NCBI GenBank assembly: GCA_024123915.1
Contig: CP099650.1
Coordinates: 620,001 to 684,000 of the forward strand
Source of the DNA: Oxalobacteraceae bacterium OTU3CAMAD1
GTDB taxonomy: Bacteria; Pseudomonadota; Gammaproteobacteria; Burkholderiales; Burkholderiaceae_D
Length of the DNA: 64,000 nucleotides
Reading direction: 5' to 3'
Below the pieces are notes generated by a model. It was not told where the DNA came from. It saw nothing but the letters and a program-made list of their open reading frames with translations, and did not search any database. The position numbers and the translations under genes were made by a program. Below, piece after piece: positions 21,259 through 30,740 of the stretch; the first letter of the stretch is position 1; each line of letters begins with the position of its first letter.

Positions 21259-22333
21259 AAAACGTCCAGAACCTTCGCGCCGCATGATGCTGGCGTCGCC
21301 GCTGATCGCGGCGGTGGCCATGCTGCTGACCGGCTCCGTGATGTTCTTCTTCCTCGGGCAGGAGCCGCTGCACGCCTTCCATGTGTATTTCATCAAGCCT
21401 TGGACCACCCTGTACGGCGTGGGTGAGTTGCTGCTGAAGGCGACGCCGCTGATCCTGTGCGGCGTGGGGCTGGCGATCGGTTTCCGCGCCAACGTCGCCA
21501 ATATCGGGGCGGATGGCCAACTGACCGTCGGCGCGATCGCCGCCGGCGCCGTGGCGCTGTACTTCGACCAGGTCCAGGCTTGGTGGGTGCTGCCGCTGAT
21601 GCTGGCCGCCGGCGCGCTGGGCGGCATGCTGTGGGCGGCGATACCGGCGCTGTTGCGCACCCGCTTCAACACCAGCGAAATTTTGGTCAGCCTGATGCTG
21701 GTGTACGTGGCCTACCATCTACTGAGTTATCTGGTGCACGGGCCGATGCGCGATCCGGACGGGTTCAATTTCCCGCAGTCGAAGATGTTCGGCGAATCGG
21801 CCACCTTGCCGCTGCTGGTGGAGGGCTTGCGGGTCAACGCCGCCTTCATCCTGTCGCTGGTCGCGGCGGCGGCGGCGTGGTTCTTCTGCAAGCACACCTT
21901 TGCCGGCTACCGCATGCAGGTCAGCGGCATGGCGCCGGCCGCCGCGCTCTACGCGGGCTTCAGCGAACCGCGCAACGTGTGGCTGGCGTTCATGGTCAGC
22001 GGCGCGCTGGCCGGCGTGGCCGGCGTCGGCGAGGTGGCAGGTCCGCTGGGGCAGATGCAGCCGTCGGTGTCGGCCGGCTACGGCTTCGCGGCGATCATCG
22101 TCGCCTATGTGGGCCGCCTGCATCCGCTGGGCGTGGTGTTGTCGGCGTTGTTGATGTCGCTGCTGTACATCGGCGGCGAGACCGCGCAGATCGAGTTGCA
22201 GGTACCGTCGGCGATCACCGGCATGTTCCAGGGATTGCTGCTGTTTTACCTGCTGGCGGCCGACCTGTTTATCCACTACCGATTCAAACCGCGCAAGCGC
22301 CATCTGCCTGCAGTCGTTGGAGAAACCGCATGA
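21245..22333 (+). CDS. ABC transporter permease 1 (nucleoside/purine)
   Basis: This 362-residue inner-membrane protein of the BPD_transp_2 family has about nine hydrophobic segments. Visible motifs include GFRANVANIGADGQL (about 79-93), typical of NupB/YufP-type permeases, and NTSEILVSLML. It overlaps the end of the ATPase gene by 14 bases and the next permease by ATGA. It forms one half of the heterodimeric membrane channel that moves purines or nucleosides into the cytoplasm. Confidence 0.94.
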   Translation: MSRLEKRPEPSRRMMLASPLIAAVAMLLTGSVMFFFLGQEPLHAFHVYFIKPWTTLYGVGELLLKATPLILCGVGLAIGFRANVANIGADGQLTVGAIAAGAVALYFDQVQAWWVLPLMLAAGALGGMLWAAIPALLRTRFNTSEILVSLMLVYVAYHLLSYLVHGPMRDPDGFNFPQSKMFGESATLPLLVEGLRVNAAFILSLVAAAAAWFFCKHTFAGYRMQVSGMAPAAALYAGFSEPRNVWLAFMVSGALAGVAGVGEVAGPLGQMQPSVSAGYGFAAIIVAYVGRLHPLGVVLSALLMSLLYIGGETAQIELQVPSAITGMFQGLLLFYLLAADLFIHYRFKPRKRHLPAVVGETA

Positions 22334-23256
22334 TCGATACCGCGCTGTTAATCGCCTTCCTCGCCAGCACGGCGGGCGCCGCCACGCCGTTGGTGGTGGC
22401 CTCGATGGGCGAGTTGGTGACCGAGCGTTCCGGCGTGCTCAATCTGGGCATGGAGGGCATGATGCTGGTCGGCGCCGTGACGGGCTTCGGTGTCACCCTG
22501 GCCACCGGCCAGATGTGGCTCGGTCTCCTGGCGGCGATGGCGGCGGGGATGCTGATGTCGCTGATCTTCGGTTTCCTGGTGCTGACCTTGCAGACCAACC
22601 AGGTGGCCACCGGTTTGGCGTTGACCTTGTTCGGCATTGGCGTCTCCGCGTTCATGGGACGCGGCTTCGTCGGGCAGACGGTGGAGCGCATGCCGCAGCT
22701 GACGTTCCCGCTGCTGTCGGAGATTCCGTTCGTTGGCCCGCTGCTGTTCCGCTTCGACGGCATGGTGTACGCGTCGGTGGCCCTGGTGGTGCTGATCGGC
22801 TGGATGCTGGCGCGCACCCGTCTGGGACTGGTAATACGCGCCGTCGGCGAGTCGCCGCACAGCGCGCACGCGATCGGCTTTCCGGTCATCGCGCTGCGCT
22901 ACGGCACGGTGCTGTTCGGCGGCGCCATGGCCGGCCTGGGCGGCGCCTACCTGTCGCTGGCGCTGACGCCCATGTGGGTCGAGGGCATGACGGCGGGACG
23001 CGGCTGGATCGCGCTGGCGCAGGTGGTGTTCGCGACGTGGAAGCCGCGCGGCGTGCTGGTGGGCGCCTACCTGTTCGGCGGCGTGACGGTGCTGCAGTTC
23101 CACGGCCAGGGGCTGGGGCTGGCGATTCCGTCTGAGTTCCTGTCGATGCTGCCTTATCTCGCCACCATCGTGGTGCTAGTGATTATCTGCCGTAATCCGC
23201 AGACAATCTTGCTCAACAAACCAATGTCGCTGGGGCAGAACTTCAAAGCGGACTGA
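22330..23256 (+). CDS. ABC transporter permease 2 (nucleoside/purine)
   Basis: This 308-residue inner-membrane protein of the BPD_transp_2 family carries the motif [18 protein letters not shown] (about 32-49), characteristic of NupC/YufQ-type partners. About eight to nine membrane segments are visible. It starts within the ATGA overlap of permease 1 and ends the ABC operon. The next gene, a chemoreceptor, starts 214 bases later and is probably separate. Confidence 0.94.
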   Translation: MIDTALLIAFLASTAGAATPLVVASMGELVTERSGVLNLGMEGMMLVGAVTGFGVTLATGQMWLGLLAAMAAGMLMSLIFGFLVLTLQTNQVATGLALTLFGIGVSAFMGRGFVGQTVERMPQLTFPLLSEIPFVGPLLFRFDGMVYASVALVVLIGWMLARTRLGLVIRAVGESPHSAHAIGFPVIALRYGTVLFGGAMAGLGGAYLSLALTPMWVEGMTAGRGWIALAQVVFATWKPRGVLVGAYLFGGVTVLQFHGQGLGLAIPSEFLSMLPYLATIVVLVIICRNPQTILLNKPMSLGQNFKAD

Positions 23257-23470
23257 TTTGTTGTGGACAATCCACGGAAGATTGACGGATCAACCAGGAA
23301 TTGCGGTGATTCTTTGGAGTAAGTGCGCGTTGTAACAATTGGTGATATTTGCGGTGCGTCGCGGTGTGTATCGTGAGCGCTGTAACGGCTGAGGTCGTTG
23401 CTACGACGGCCCCAGCCCCCGGCTCGTCCATGTCCAAAAGTTTTAACCATAAAACACAAAGGGATGGGCC

Positions 23471-25126
23471 ATGCGCACCAATACTCCAGTCACTCAAAAC
23501 GAATACATCATGGAAGATGGCAAGACCATCGTCTCCAGCACCGATTTGCAAGGCAATATCAACTACGCCAATCCCTACTTCATCGACGTTAGCGGCTTTA
23601 CCGAGGAAGAACTGATGGGCGCCCCGCAGAACATCGTGCGTCATCCGGACATGCCGGTCGAAGCTTTTGCCGACTTGTGGACGACCATCAAGGACGGCAT
23701 GCCGTGGACGGGCCTGGTGAAGAACCGCTGCAAGAACGGCGACTACTATTGGGTTCTGGCCAACGTCACGCCGGTGATCGAGCACGGCAAGCCTGTCGGC
23801 TATCTGTCGGTGCGCACCAAGCCCACGCGCGAGCAGGTGCGCGCGGCGGACGAGCTGTACCGGCAGTTCAAGGCCGGCAATCCGCGCCGCATGCGCATCG
23901 TCAACGGCAAGGGCGTGTCGACCGGGATCGCCGCGCGGCTGTCGGGCTTGATGACGATGTCGCTGGCGACGCAGATCGGCCTGGCCTGCGCGCTGGTGGG
24001 CGGGACGCTGGCCTTGCTGGCAGCGTGCCTGCTTGGGATGGGCGGGGCCACCTTGGCCGGCGCCAGCGGCTGGCTGGGCGGATTGGCGTTGTTGTCGACG
24101 GTGGCCATGGGGCTATTCGGCCGCAGCCTGTATGCGAATGTGGCGCTGCCGCTGGGACATGCGACCAAGGCGGCGCGAATGATGGCCGGTGGCGATCTGA
24201 CAGCCAACATCGAGGTGCGTCGCGACGACGAGGTGGGTCGTTTGCTGGCGGCGCTGCGCCAGACCAATATCAACCTGCACAGCATCATCGGCGACGTGCG
24301 CGCCAATTTCGACGAGATCTCGCAGGCAACCGGCGAAATCGCCAACGGCAACCTGGACCTGTCGGGCCGCACCGAGTCGCAGGCGTCGAGCCTGCAGCAG
24401 ACCGCCGCCAGCATGGAGCAGCTAACGTCGACCGTGCAGCAGAGCGCGACCAACGTCGCCAGCGCCAACGATCTGGCCGACCACGCAAAACAGGTGGCGG
24501 CGCAGGGCGGCAGCATCGTCTCGCAAGTGGTGTCGACGATGGGGGACATCAGCGCCTCGTCGAACAAGATCCTCGACATCATTGGCCTGATCGACGGCAT
24601 CGCCTTCCAAACCAATATCCTGGCGCTCAACGCGGCCGTTGAAGCGGCGCGCGCCGGCGAGCAGGGGCGCGGCTTCGCCGTCGTCGCCAGCGAGGTGCGC
24701 GGGCTGGCGCAGCGCTCGGCCACGGCCGCCAAGGAGATCAAGACCCTGATCGACATGTCGATCTCCAAGGTGCAAGCCGGCACGCTGTTGACCAACAGCG
24801 CCGGCGTGACCATGGGCGAGGTGATCGAGTCGGTCAGCAAGGTGTCGGCGGTGATGGGGGAGATCTCCAATTCCACGCGCGAGCAGAGCACCGGCATCGG
24901 CCAGGTCAACCAGGCGGTGATTCAGATCGACGACATCACGCAGCAGAACGCGGCGCTGGTGGAGCAGGCCGCTGCGGCGGCGGGCAACCTGGCGCAGCAG
25001 ACGCGCTGCGTGTCGCAGGCGATGGCGGTGTTCAAGCTGCAGAACGCCAAGCGCGTGGCGCGCACGCCGTTGGCGCCGGTGAAGCCGGCCGCCAAGGCCA
25101 AGCTCAAGCTGGTTGCGCACGGGTGA
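23471..25126 (+). CDS. PAS-containing methyl-accepting chemotaxis protein (Aer-like)
   Basis: This 551-residue protein has an N-terminal PAS domain (about 15-125; [12 protein letters not shown] and the [14 protein letters not shown] segment), as in Aer-type redox or energy sensors. Two adjacent membrane segments follow (about 160-215), then a HAMP linker and the MCP signalling domain. The tip sequence is [22 protein letters not shown] (split here as [12 protein letters not shown] then [10 protein letters not shown]). No periplasmic loop or C-terminal CheR-docking pentapeptide is visible. It would couple a cytoplasmic signal, perhaps FAD or heme bound, to CheA. AAGGGA precedes the ATG. Confidence 0.93.
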   Translation: MRTNTPVTQNEYIMEDGKTIVSSTDLQGNINYANPYFIDVSGFTEEELMGAPQNIVRHPDMPVEAFADLWTTIKDGMPWTGLVKNRCKNGDYYWVLANVTPVIEHGKPVGYLSVRTKPTREQVRAADELYRQFKAGNPRRMRIVNGKGVSTGIAARLSGLMTMSLATQIGLACALVGGTLALLAACLLGMGGATLAGASGWLGGLALLSTVAMGLFGRSLYANVALPLGHATKAARMMAGGDLTANIEVRRDDEVGRLLAALRQTNINLHSIIGDVRANFDEISQATGEIANGNLDLSGRTESQASSLQQTAASMEQLTSTVQQSATNVASANDLADHAKQVAAQGGSIVSQVVSTMGDISASSNKILDIIGLIDGIAFQTNILALNAAVEAARAGEQGRGFAVVASEVRGLAQRSATAAKEIKTLIDMSISKVQAGTLLTNSAGVTMGEVIESVSKVSAVMGEISNSTREQSTGIGQVNQAVIQIDDITQQNAALVEQAAAAAGNLAQQTRCVSQAMAVFKLQNAKRVARTPLAPVKPAAKAKLKLVAHG

Positions 25127-25173
25127 TCGCTTCGGGCGGTATCATGCTGGTTTGACGATCTGGAATCGACGGC

Positions 25174-25464
25174 ATGGGCGGCACGGTGACACTGGAGGGG
25201 CAGGGCTGGAGTTTCGACGCGGCGGCGCCGGCGACGGTGCTGGAGGCGGCCGAGCGGGCCGGCGTGCGCTTGCCCAGTTCGTGCCGCAACGGCACCTGTC
25301 GCACCTGCATCTGCCTGAGCACGGGCGGCACGGTGCGCTACAAGATCGAGTGGCCGGGACTGAGCCTGGACGAGAAGCGCGAAGGGTATATTTTGCCGTG
25401 CGTGGCCGTGGCGGAGGGCGATCTGGTGATCGTGGCGCCGGCGGCCAAGCGCCTCGACGACTAG
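25174..25464 (+). CDS. Plant-type [2Fe-2S] ferredoxin
   Basis: This 96-residue protein has the plant-ferredoxin ligand set: CRNGTCRTC (about 37-45, C-x4-C-x2-C) and a distal Cys in ILPCVAVAEG (about 76). It is a soluble one-electron carrier. No partner enzyme is adjacent. The Rieske oxygenase at 15410 lacks a local donor, so this ferredoxin is a possible but unsupported candidate. The ribosome-binding site is weak. It ends 19 bases before a long inverted repeat that could stop transcription. Confidence 0.88.
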   Translation: MGGTVTLEGQGWSFDAAAPATVLEAAERAGVRLPSSCRNGTCRTCICLSTGGTVRYKIEWPGLSLDEKREGYILPCVAVAEGDLVIVAPAAKRLDD

Positions 25465-25483
25465 GGTCAGGGACTTGGACAAA

Positions 25484-25599
25484 CCACGGAGACACGTAGG
25501 GCGGATTAGCGAAGCGTAATCGGCCATGGTTGATCCGCCAGCGGCGCTTAGATGGCCGATTACGGCGTTCCGCCTAATCCGCCCTACGTGTCTCCGTGG
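25484..25599. repeat. 116-base palindromic intergenic element
   Basis: The left arm (25484-25527, starting CCACGGAGACACGTAGGGCG) is the near-perfect reverse complement of the right arm (25552-25599), with a loop of about 24 bases. It fills the gap between two convergent genes and could act as a bidirectional terminator. A half copy occurs at 6305-6339, which marks it as a dispersed repeat. No transposase is present. Confidence 0.85.
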
Positions 25600-25600
25600 C

Positions 25601-25906
25601 TTACTTGGGTTTGCGCAGACGGCTCAGCAGCGCGTCGGCCGATTCGCTGAGCGGCACGCCGTGGCGCCGCAACAGCTGGATGTTGAGCACCATGTTCTCC
25701 AGCACCAGCTTGGCCGCGACGGCCAGCAACGTCAAATGCTTGTCCTCGTCGCTGAAATTCTCCATGGCGTCGGCCATCTCGCACAGGTGGTTCGAAATCA
25801 AGCCCCGCAGATCATGCTCGTCGAACGGCAGGTCGGCGAAATCGATCGGATCCTCCTTCTCCACCTCTTGCATCAGCAGTTCCAGCTCTTGCGGCGTAAT
25901 CGACAT
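25601..25906 (-). CDS. Small acidic cytoplasmic protein, unknown function
   Basis: This 101-residue protein starts MSITPQELE, with GGAG upstream. The N-terminal half is strongly acidic (EVEKEDPIDFADLPFDEHDL) and the rest is predicted helical, ending in basic LSRLRKPK. There is no signal peptide or membrane segment. Upstream in-frame starts lack ribosome-binding sites. It is divergent from the MoaD-like gene, 99 bases away. No family was recognised. Confidence 0.7.
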   Translation of the reverse strand: MSITPQELELLMQEVEKEDPIDFADLPFDEHDLRGLISNHLCEMADAMENFSDEDKHLTLLAVAAKLVLENMVLNIQLLRRHGVPLSESADALLSRLRKPK

Positions 25907-26005
25907 GCGGTGCTCCGGTAGTTGACGCGTTTTCATTTTAGCGAAACGGGCGCCAATCCGCGTTAGAATCTGTGTTGAATCCAGTCGACCAATGAGAAAA
26001 TAAAC

Positions 26006-26275
26006 ATGGCGCAACTGATTTTTACCCAGCAACTGGGTCGATTCATGACCGTGCCGCAGGTGGAGACCGACGCGGCCGATCTACGAAGTGCCTTGGACCA
26101 GGCGTTCGACGCCCATCCGAGGTTGCGCGGCTACGTGCTCGACGAGCAGGGTTGCCTGCGCGAGAACGTCGTCATCTTCATCGACGGCCAGCGCACCCGC
26201 GAGCGCGAACGCCTGGACGACGCGCTCGTCCCCCACTCCAAAGTCTACATCTTGCAAGCTTTATCAGGAGGCTGA
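26006..26275 (+). CDS. MoaD/ThiS-like ubiquitin-fold protein with C-terminal Gly-Gly
   Basis: This 89-residue protein has the length and strand pattern of beta-grasp MoaD/ThiS sulfur carriers and ends in LSGG. The terminal diglycine is required for adenylation and thiocarboxylate formation in this family. No MoeB/ThiF, MoaE or cofactor-synthesis gene lies nearby. Instead it is followed after one base by a BNR-repeat propeller gene, so the two are translationally linked. It may supply sulfur or act as a modifier for that partner; this is inference. Confidence 0.85.
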   Translation: MAQLIFTQQLGRFMTVPQVETDAADLRSALDQAFDAHPRLRGYVLDEQGCLRENVVIFIDGQRTRERERLDDALVPHSKVYILQALSGG

Positions 26276-26276
26276 T

Positions 26277-27365
26277 ATGTCCGACCGCGCCTATCTGGCG
26301 ACCCGTAAAGGGCTGTTCGAAGTCTACCGCACGCACGAGGCGTGGCATGTGGACCGGCAGCATTTTCTTGGCGATCCGGTGTCGATGGTGCTGCCGGACC
26401 GGCGCGACGGCACCCTGTACGCGGCGCTGAGCCTGGGCCATTTCGGCAGCAAGCTGCACCGGCTTGATCCGGGCGCGACCGAGTGGACCGAGATCGCCGC
26501 GCCGGCGTTTCCGCCCAAGCCGGCCGACAGCGAAGACAAGGTCGAGTGGGCCGTCAAACAAATCTGGTCGCTGGCGCCCGGCGGGCCGGACCAGCCGGGC
26601 GTGCTGTGGGCGGGGACCCTGCCGGGCGGCCTGTTCCGCTCGAACGACCGGGGCGACAGCTGGCATCTGGTGGAGCCGCTGTGGAACGTCCCCGAGCGCA
26701 GCCAGTGGATGGGTGGCGGCTACGACGTGCCGGGCATCCATAGCATTTGCGTCGATCCGCGCGACAGCCAGTCGGTGCTGGTGGGCGTGTCGTGCGGCGG
26801 CGCCTGGCTGACCAACGACGGCGGCGAGAGCTGGGCGCCGCGCGCCAAGGGCATGGTGGCGAGCTATATGCCGCCCGAGCTGGCCGAGGTGGAGGCGGTG
26901 CAGGACCCGCACCGCATCGTGCGCTGCGCGGGCGAGCCGGACAAGCTGTGGTGCCAGCATCACAACGGCATCTGGCGCAGCGTCGACAACGGCGCCAACT
27001 GGACCGAGGTGCGCGCTGCGCCGTTGTCGAATTTCGGTTTCGCGACGGCGGTCCATCCGAAGGACGGCGAGACCGCGTGGTTCGTGCCGGCCGAGGCCGA
27101 CAGCAAGCGCGTGCCGCCGCGCGCGGCGCTGGCCGTCACCCGCACCATCGACGGCGGCGGGAGCTTTACCGCGTGGCGCGGCGGCCTGCCGCAGCAGCAT
27201 TGCTACGACCTGGTCTACCGGCACGGGCTGGCGGTCAGCGACGACGGCCAATTATTGCTGATGGGCTCGACGACCGGCGGCGCCTGGCTGTCGGAGGACG
27301 GCGGCGGCCAGTGGCAAACCATCTCCACCACCTTGCCGCCGATTTACGCGGTCAGCTTCGCCTAG
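26277..27365 (+). CDS. BNR/Asp-box beta-propeller protein (sialidase-like fold)
   Basis: This 362-residue protein starts MSDRAYLATRKGLFEVYR, with AGGAGG upstream. It has five Asp-box motifs of the form S/T-x-D-x-G-x-x-W: SNDRGDSW, TNDGGESW, SVDNGANW, TIDGGGSF and SEDGGGQW. This predicts a six- or seven-bladed propeller like exo-alpha-sialidases and YCF48-type proteins. There is no signal peptide, so a cytoplasmic role is likely and secreted glycosidase activity is doubtful. It pairs with the MoaD-like gene and overlaps the TetR gene end by four bases (convergent). Confidence 0.85.
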   Translation: MSDRAYLATRKGLFEVYRTHEAWHVDRQHFLGDPVSMVLPDRRDGTLYAALSLGHFGSKLHRLDPGATEWTEIAAPAFPPKPADSEDKVEWAVKQIWSLAPGGPDQPGVLWAGTLPGGLFRSNDRGDSWHLVEPLWNVPERSQWMGGGYDVPGIHSICVDPRDSQSVLVGVSCGGAWLTNDGGESWAPRAKGMVASYMPPELAEVEAVQDPHRIVRCAGEPDKLWCQHHNGIWRSVDNGANWTEVRAAPLSNFGFATAVHPKDGETAWFVPAEADSKRVPPRAALAVTRTIDGGGSFTAWRGGLPQQHCYDLVYRHGLAVSDDGQLLLMGSTTGGAWLSEDGGGQWQTISTTLPPIYAVSFA

Positions 27366-27988
27366 CCGGCCGAGTCGGCCTCGCTGCCGTAGTAGGCCAG
27401 GAACATGTCGACGGTGGCGTCGAGCACCTTCTGCTGGGTGGCCGCGTCCAGCGGCGGCTGGTTCAAGGTGACCTGGGGCCAGAAGGCGAAGGTCTTGAGC
27501 TGCCCCTGCAGCATCTGTGAGGCCAGCGCCGGGTCGGCCTCGCGCAGCTTGCCGTCGGCCTGCGCCGCGCGCAGCCATGTCGTGACGGCTTCCTCCTTGG
27601 CGCTGAGCCGCGCGACCATCTCGTGCGCGCGCGCCGGCGAGTGGATGGTCTCGGCGATCGCCACCCGCGCAAGATCCAGGAAGTAGGCGTCCTGCAGCAT
27701 CGCCATCTTCTTGCCCAAAATCTCCATCAACTGCTGCCTCAGCGGCAACTCCGGCACGTAGGGCGTTTCCATCAACGCCGCCGTGCTGGTCCACAACTCA
27801 TGCAATATTTGCGCGAATAGTTCGTCTTTACTGGGGAAGTGGTTGTAGACGGTGCGTTTGGAGACCCCGGCGGTGGCGGCGATCTTGTCCATGCTGGTCG
27901 CCTCGAAACCGCTGGCGCGGAACTCCGCAATGGCGGCATCGACGACGGCCTGGCGCTTACGGTCGGTGAGCTTGAGGGGAAGGTTCAT
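27362..27988 (-). CDS. TetR-family repressor
   Basis: This 208-residue protein has a typical TetR N-terminal helix-turn-helix (ATSMDKIAATAGVSKRTVYN, about 30-49, followed by HFPSKDELF) and a C-terminal helical ligand domain of the AefR-like type. It is divergent from the metallo-hydrolase gene. A near-perfect inverted repeat at 28033-28047 in the 86-base gap is a likely operator for both genes. Its ligand is unknown. Confidence 0.92.
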   Translation of the reverse strand: MNLPLKLTDRKRQAVVDAAIAEFRASGFEATSMDKIAATAGVSKRTVYNHFPSKDELFAQILHELWTSTAALMETPYVPELPLRQQLMEILGKKMAMLQDAYFLDLARVAIAETIHSPARAHEMVARLSAKEEAVTTWLRAAQADGKLREADPALASQMLQGQLKTFAFWPQVTLNQPPLDAATQQKVLDATVDMFLAYYGSEADSAG

Positions 27989-28032
27989 GGCATTTATTTT
28001 ACACCGTCTGGTTTACTTTTTCAAAAAATAGA

Positions 28033-28047
28033 ACTACACTGTGTAGT
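28033..28047. promoter_or_regulatory. Inverted-repeat operator between TetR and metallo-hydrolase genes
   Basis: ACTACAC-T-GTGTAGT is a 15-base perfect inverted repeat around a single central base. It lies 45 bases from the TetR start and 28 bases from the hydrolase start, the usual position for a TetR operator that controls both. Confidence 0.75.
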
Positions 28048-28074
28048 GTACATTATCTGCCCTGGAGCGTTCCG

Positions 28075-29169
28075 ATGACTTATCAAACCGCTATCGCCAA
28101 ATCCCCCTCAGGTCTCGACGGCCTTGACGGCCTGTCCGTGCCGACCGCCCCGCGCACGCGCACCGGCAAGTTCCGCAATCCGGTCAAGATGCATGCGATG
28201 GGCCTGATGCAAGGCCTGAGCCTGATGTTGCGCGTGCTGTTCGACAAGCCGGCCGACACCGTGCCGCGCCAGGCCATTCCCGTTCATGCGATCACGCAGC
28301 GCCAGTTATTGGATGCTCCGGATCGCACCCTGTTCCGCCTCGGCCACTCGACCGTGCTGCTTAAGCTCAACGGTAACTTCTGGCTGACCGATCCGGTGTT
28401 CTCCGAGCGCGCCTCGCCCGTGCAATGGGCCGGTCCCAAGCGCTTCCACAAGCCGCCGATCAGCATCGACGAGCTGCCGCCGATCAAGGGCATCATCCTG
28501 TCGCACGACCATTACGACCATCTGGACAAGGCGGCGGTGCTCAAACTGGCCGCCAAGACCGAGCACTTCATCACGCCGCTGGGCGTGGGCGACCGTCTGA
28601 TCGCCTGGGGTATCCCGCGCGCCAAGGTACGGCAATTGAGCTGGTGGCAGAGCACACAGGTCGCCGGCCTGAAGCTGGTGGCGACCCCGGCCCAGCATTT
28701 TTCGGGGCGCGGCTTGAACGACCGCAACAAGACGCTGTGGGCCTCGTTTGTCATCGAAGACCGTGGCCTGAAGGTGTTTTTCAGCGGCGATAGCGGTTAT
28801 TTCGATGGATTCAAGGAGATCGGGCGCCAATTCGGCCCATTCGACCTCACCATGGTGGAGACCGGCGCCTACGATCCGCAATGGCCGGACGTCCATATGC
28901 AGCCGGAGGAATCGTTGCAGGCGCATATCGACTTGCAGGGCAAGGTCATGATGCCGATCCATAACGGCACCTTCGATCTGTCGATGCACGCGTGGCACGA
29001 CCCGTTCAACCGGATTTCGGAATTGGCGGGCGAGCGCCGGCTGCCGCTGGCGACGCCGGAGATCGGCCTCGCGCTCGATATCACGCGGCCGGCGCTGGAT
29101 GGCAAATGGTGGGTGCCGCTGGTGGAGCGGGAAACGGCGGCGGCCGAAGCCGCGGCGGCAGGTGCTTAG
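28075..29169 (+). CDS. MBL-fold metallo-hydrolase (RomA/NAPE-PLD-like)
   Basis: This 364-residue enzyme has the zinc motif SHDHYDHLD (about 142-150), later ligands in FSGDSGYFDGF and PIHNGTFDLS, and the general plan of the UlaG/RomA/NAPE-PLD branch of the metallo-beta-lactamase superfamily. Members hydrolyse phosphodiester or lactone-like bonds; the substrate here is unknown. GGAG precedes the ATG. Control by the divergent TetR is likely, as it is in many RomA-like pairs. Confidence 0.88.
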   Translation: MTYQTAIAKSPSGLDGLDGLSVPTAPRTRTGKFRNPVKMHAMGLMQGLSLMLRVLFDKPADTVPRQAIPVHAITQRQLLDAPDRTLFRLGHSTVLLKLNGNFWLTDPVFSERASPVQWAGPKRFHKPPISIDELPPIKGIILSHDHYDHLDKAAVLKLAAKTEHFITPLGVGDRLIAWGIPRAKVRQLSWWQSTQVAGLKLVATPAQHFSGRGLNDRNKTLWASFVIEDRGLKVFFSGDSGYFDGFKEIGRQFGPFDLTMVETGAYDPQWPDVHMQPEESLQAHIDLQGKVMMPIHNGTFDLSMHAWHDPFNRISELAGERRLPLATPEIGLALDITRPALDGKWWVPLVERETAAAEAAAAGA

Positions 29170-29178
29170 TCCAAGTGC

Positions 29179-29532
29179 CTAAGCGGTAACGTTGATCAGC
29201 TTGCCGATGGTTTGCCCTTGGGCGTTCAGCTGAGGCCTGGCGGCCGTCGGAATGGCAGCTAGTATCTGCTCGGCGCGGTTGGGGCGCTCGATCGCGCCGC
29301 TCAGCGCGGCGCCCAGCTGGATGGCGGGCGAGCTCGCCGGGGCCTGCTGCTGTTGCGCCTGGGTGCTTTGGCGCTGGGTGTCGGCCAGGGTTTGCCGGTC
29401 TTGCGCCAGTTGGCTGCGGCTCTGTTCCAGCCGGCTGGCGTCCTGGTTCACGCGTGACTGTCCCTGTTGCACTTGCCTTTCAGCTTGTGCGACCGAGGCT
29501 TGCAATGTGTTGACGGACGTTACGGTGGCCAC
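29179..29532 (-). CDS. Small coiled-coil protein, unknown function
   Basis: This 117-residue protein starts at GTG (29532), with AGGGGA upstream. Residues 10-65 are rich in Gln, Ser and Arg in heptad-like order (QASVAQAERQVQQGQSRV) and should form a coiled coil. The C-terminal half has a Pro/Ala linker and then NRAEQILAAIP. There is no signal peptide. It converges on the hydrolase gene with a 9-base gap. No family was recognised. Confidence 0.65.
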   Translation of the reverse strand: MATVTSVNTLQASVAQAERQVQQGQSRVNQDASRLEQSRSQLAQDRQTLADTQRQSTQAQQQQAPASSPAIQLGAALSGAIERPNRAEQILAAIPTAARPQLNAQGQTIGKLINVTA

Positions 29533-29720
29533 GATATTCCCCTGGTGACAAAACGCTGGACGCGGTGATGCAGAATTGACATCAATGCTTGAAGATTAGG
29601 CGGTGGCGGACAAAAAGGCAAGGCCGGCCGAGTGTTGTATTTCTCAATGGTAAAGCGATCACTGTGGCGGCAGGCTCATCCGCGCCGCTATAATCAATGA
29701 TCAACATTGAGCGTTTCTCT

Positions 29721-30734
29721 ATGAATCTCCAGCTCCTCGCAAAGTTCCTCGGCATGTCGAAGACCACTGTGAGCCGGGCGTTAAACGGTTACCCTGAGGT
29801 CAATGTCCGCACGCGCGAGCGTGTTCTGAAGGCCGCGCAGGAAGCCGGCTACCAGCCCAATCCGCTTGCGCGCAGCCTGGCGCTGGGCCGCACCAATGTA
29901 TTTGGCATCATTTATCCGCTGCTGCCGTCCGACCTGGGCGATCCGATGTTCCTGGACGTGGTCTCCGGCATGTCGGCCGCGCTCGAGGACGTCGGCAAGA
30001 ACCTGATCATCGCGCCGGTGTCGCCCAACGCCGAGCAACGCTCCTATCAGCAGACCGTGTTGGGACGCCGCGTGGACGGCCTGGTGGTGGCCCGCACCCT
30101 GGTGCGCGACGAGCGCGTCGCGTTTTTGAGCAAGTCCAAATTCCCGTTCGTCGCCTACGGCCGCACCGAGCTCGACGCTCCGTACGCGTGGTTCGACTAT
30201 GACAACGCCTCCGGCACCAGCATGGCGATGGAGCGCTTGCTCGCCTGGGGGCACAAGCGCGTGGCCTTGATCAGCGCGCCGCTGGAGATGAACTTCGCGC
30301 GCCAGCGCCGGGACAGTTTCGTCGCCTCGATGGCGGCTGCCGGGCTGGCGGTCGATCCGCGCTACTTAATCGAGAGCAAGCTGGACCGGCGCAGCGGTTA
30401 CCAGGCGATGCAGCAGTTGCTGGCGTGTTCGCCGCGTCCGAGCGCCGTCATCGTCGACAACAATATCGCCGGCATCGGCGCGGTGCGCGCCCTGCGCGAC
30501 GCCGGTGTGGAAATGGGCAAGGAAATGTCCATCATCGTTTGGGGCAGCATGGCCGACACCTTGGCCGGCGCCAACGTCACCACCATCGACCAGCCGGAGC
30601 CGGCCAAGGCCGGCGCGCGCATGATCCAGATGCTGCTGGCGCTGATCGACGGCACGCCGGCCGGCGAATTGCACGAGCTGTGGCAGCCGGTGTTTTTGGC
30701 CGGGACGACGGTCGGACCGTACCTGGCCTCGTAG
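29721..30734 (+). CDS. LacI-family transcriptional regulator
   Basis: This 337-residue protein has the LacI DNA-binding head at the extreme N terminus (LLAKFLGMSKTTVSRALNGY), the hinge region (NPLARSLALGRTN) and a periplasmic-binding-type effector domain. The ATG at 29721 puts the helix-turn-helix in its usual place; an in-frame ATG at 29697 would add eight residues. TATAAT at 29690-29695 may be its -10 element. Unlike most LacI regulators it has no sugar transporter or enzyme beside it, so its target is elsewhere. Confidence 0.92.
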   Translation: MNLQLLAKFLGMSKTTVSRALNGYPEVNVRTRERVLKAAQEAGYQPNPLARSLALGRTNVFGIIYPLLPSDLGDPMFLDVVSGMSAALEDVGKNLIIAPVSPNAEQRSYQQTVLGRRVDGLVVARTLVRDERVAFLSKSKFPFVAYGRTELDAPYAWFDYDNASGTSMAMERLLAWGHKRVALISAPLEMNFARQRRDSFVASMAAAGLAVDPRYLIESKLDRRSGYQAMQQLLACSPRPSAVIVDNNIAGIGAVRALRDAGVEMGKEMSIIVWGSMADTLAGANVTTIDQPEPAKAGARMIQMLLALIDGTPAGELHELWQPVFLAGTTVGPYLAS

Positions 30735-30740
30735 CGCGGA

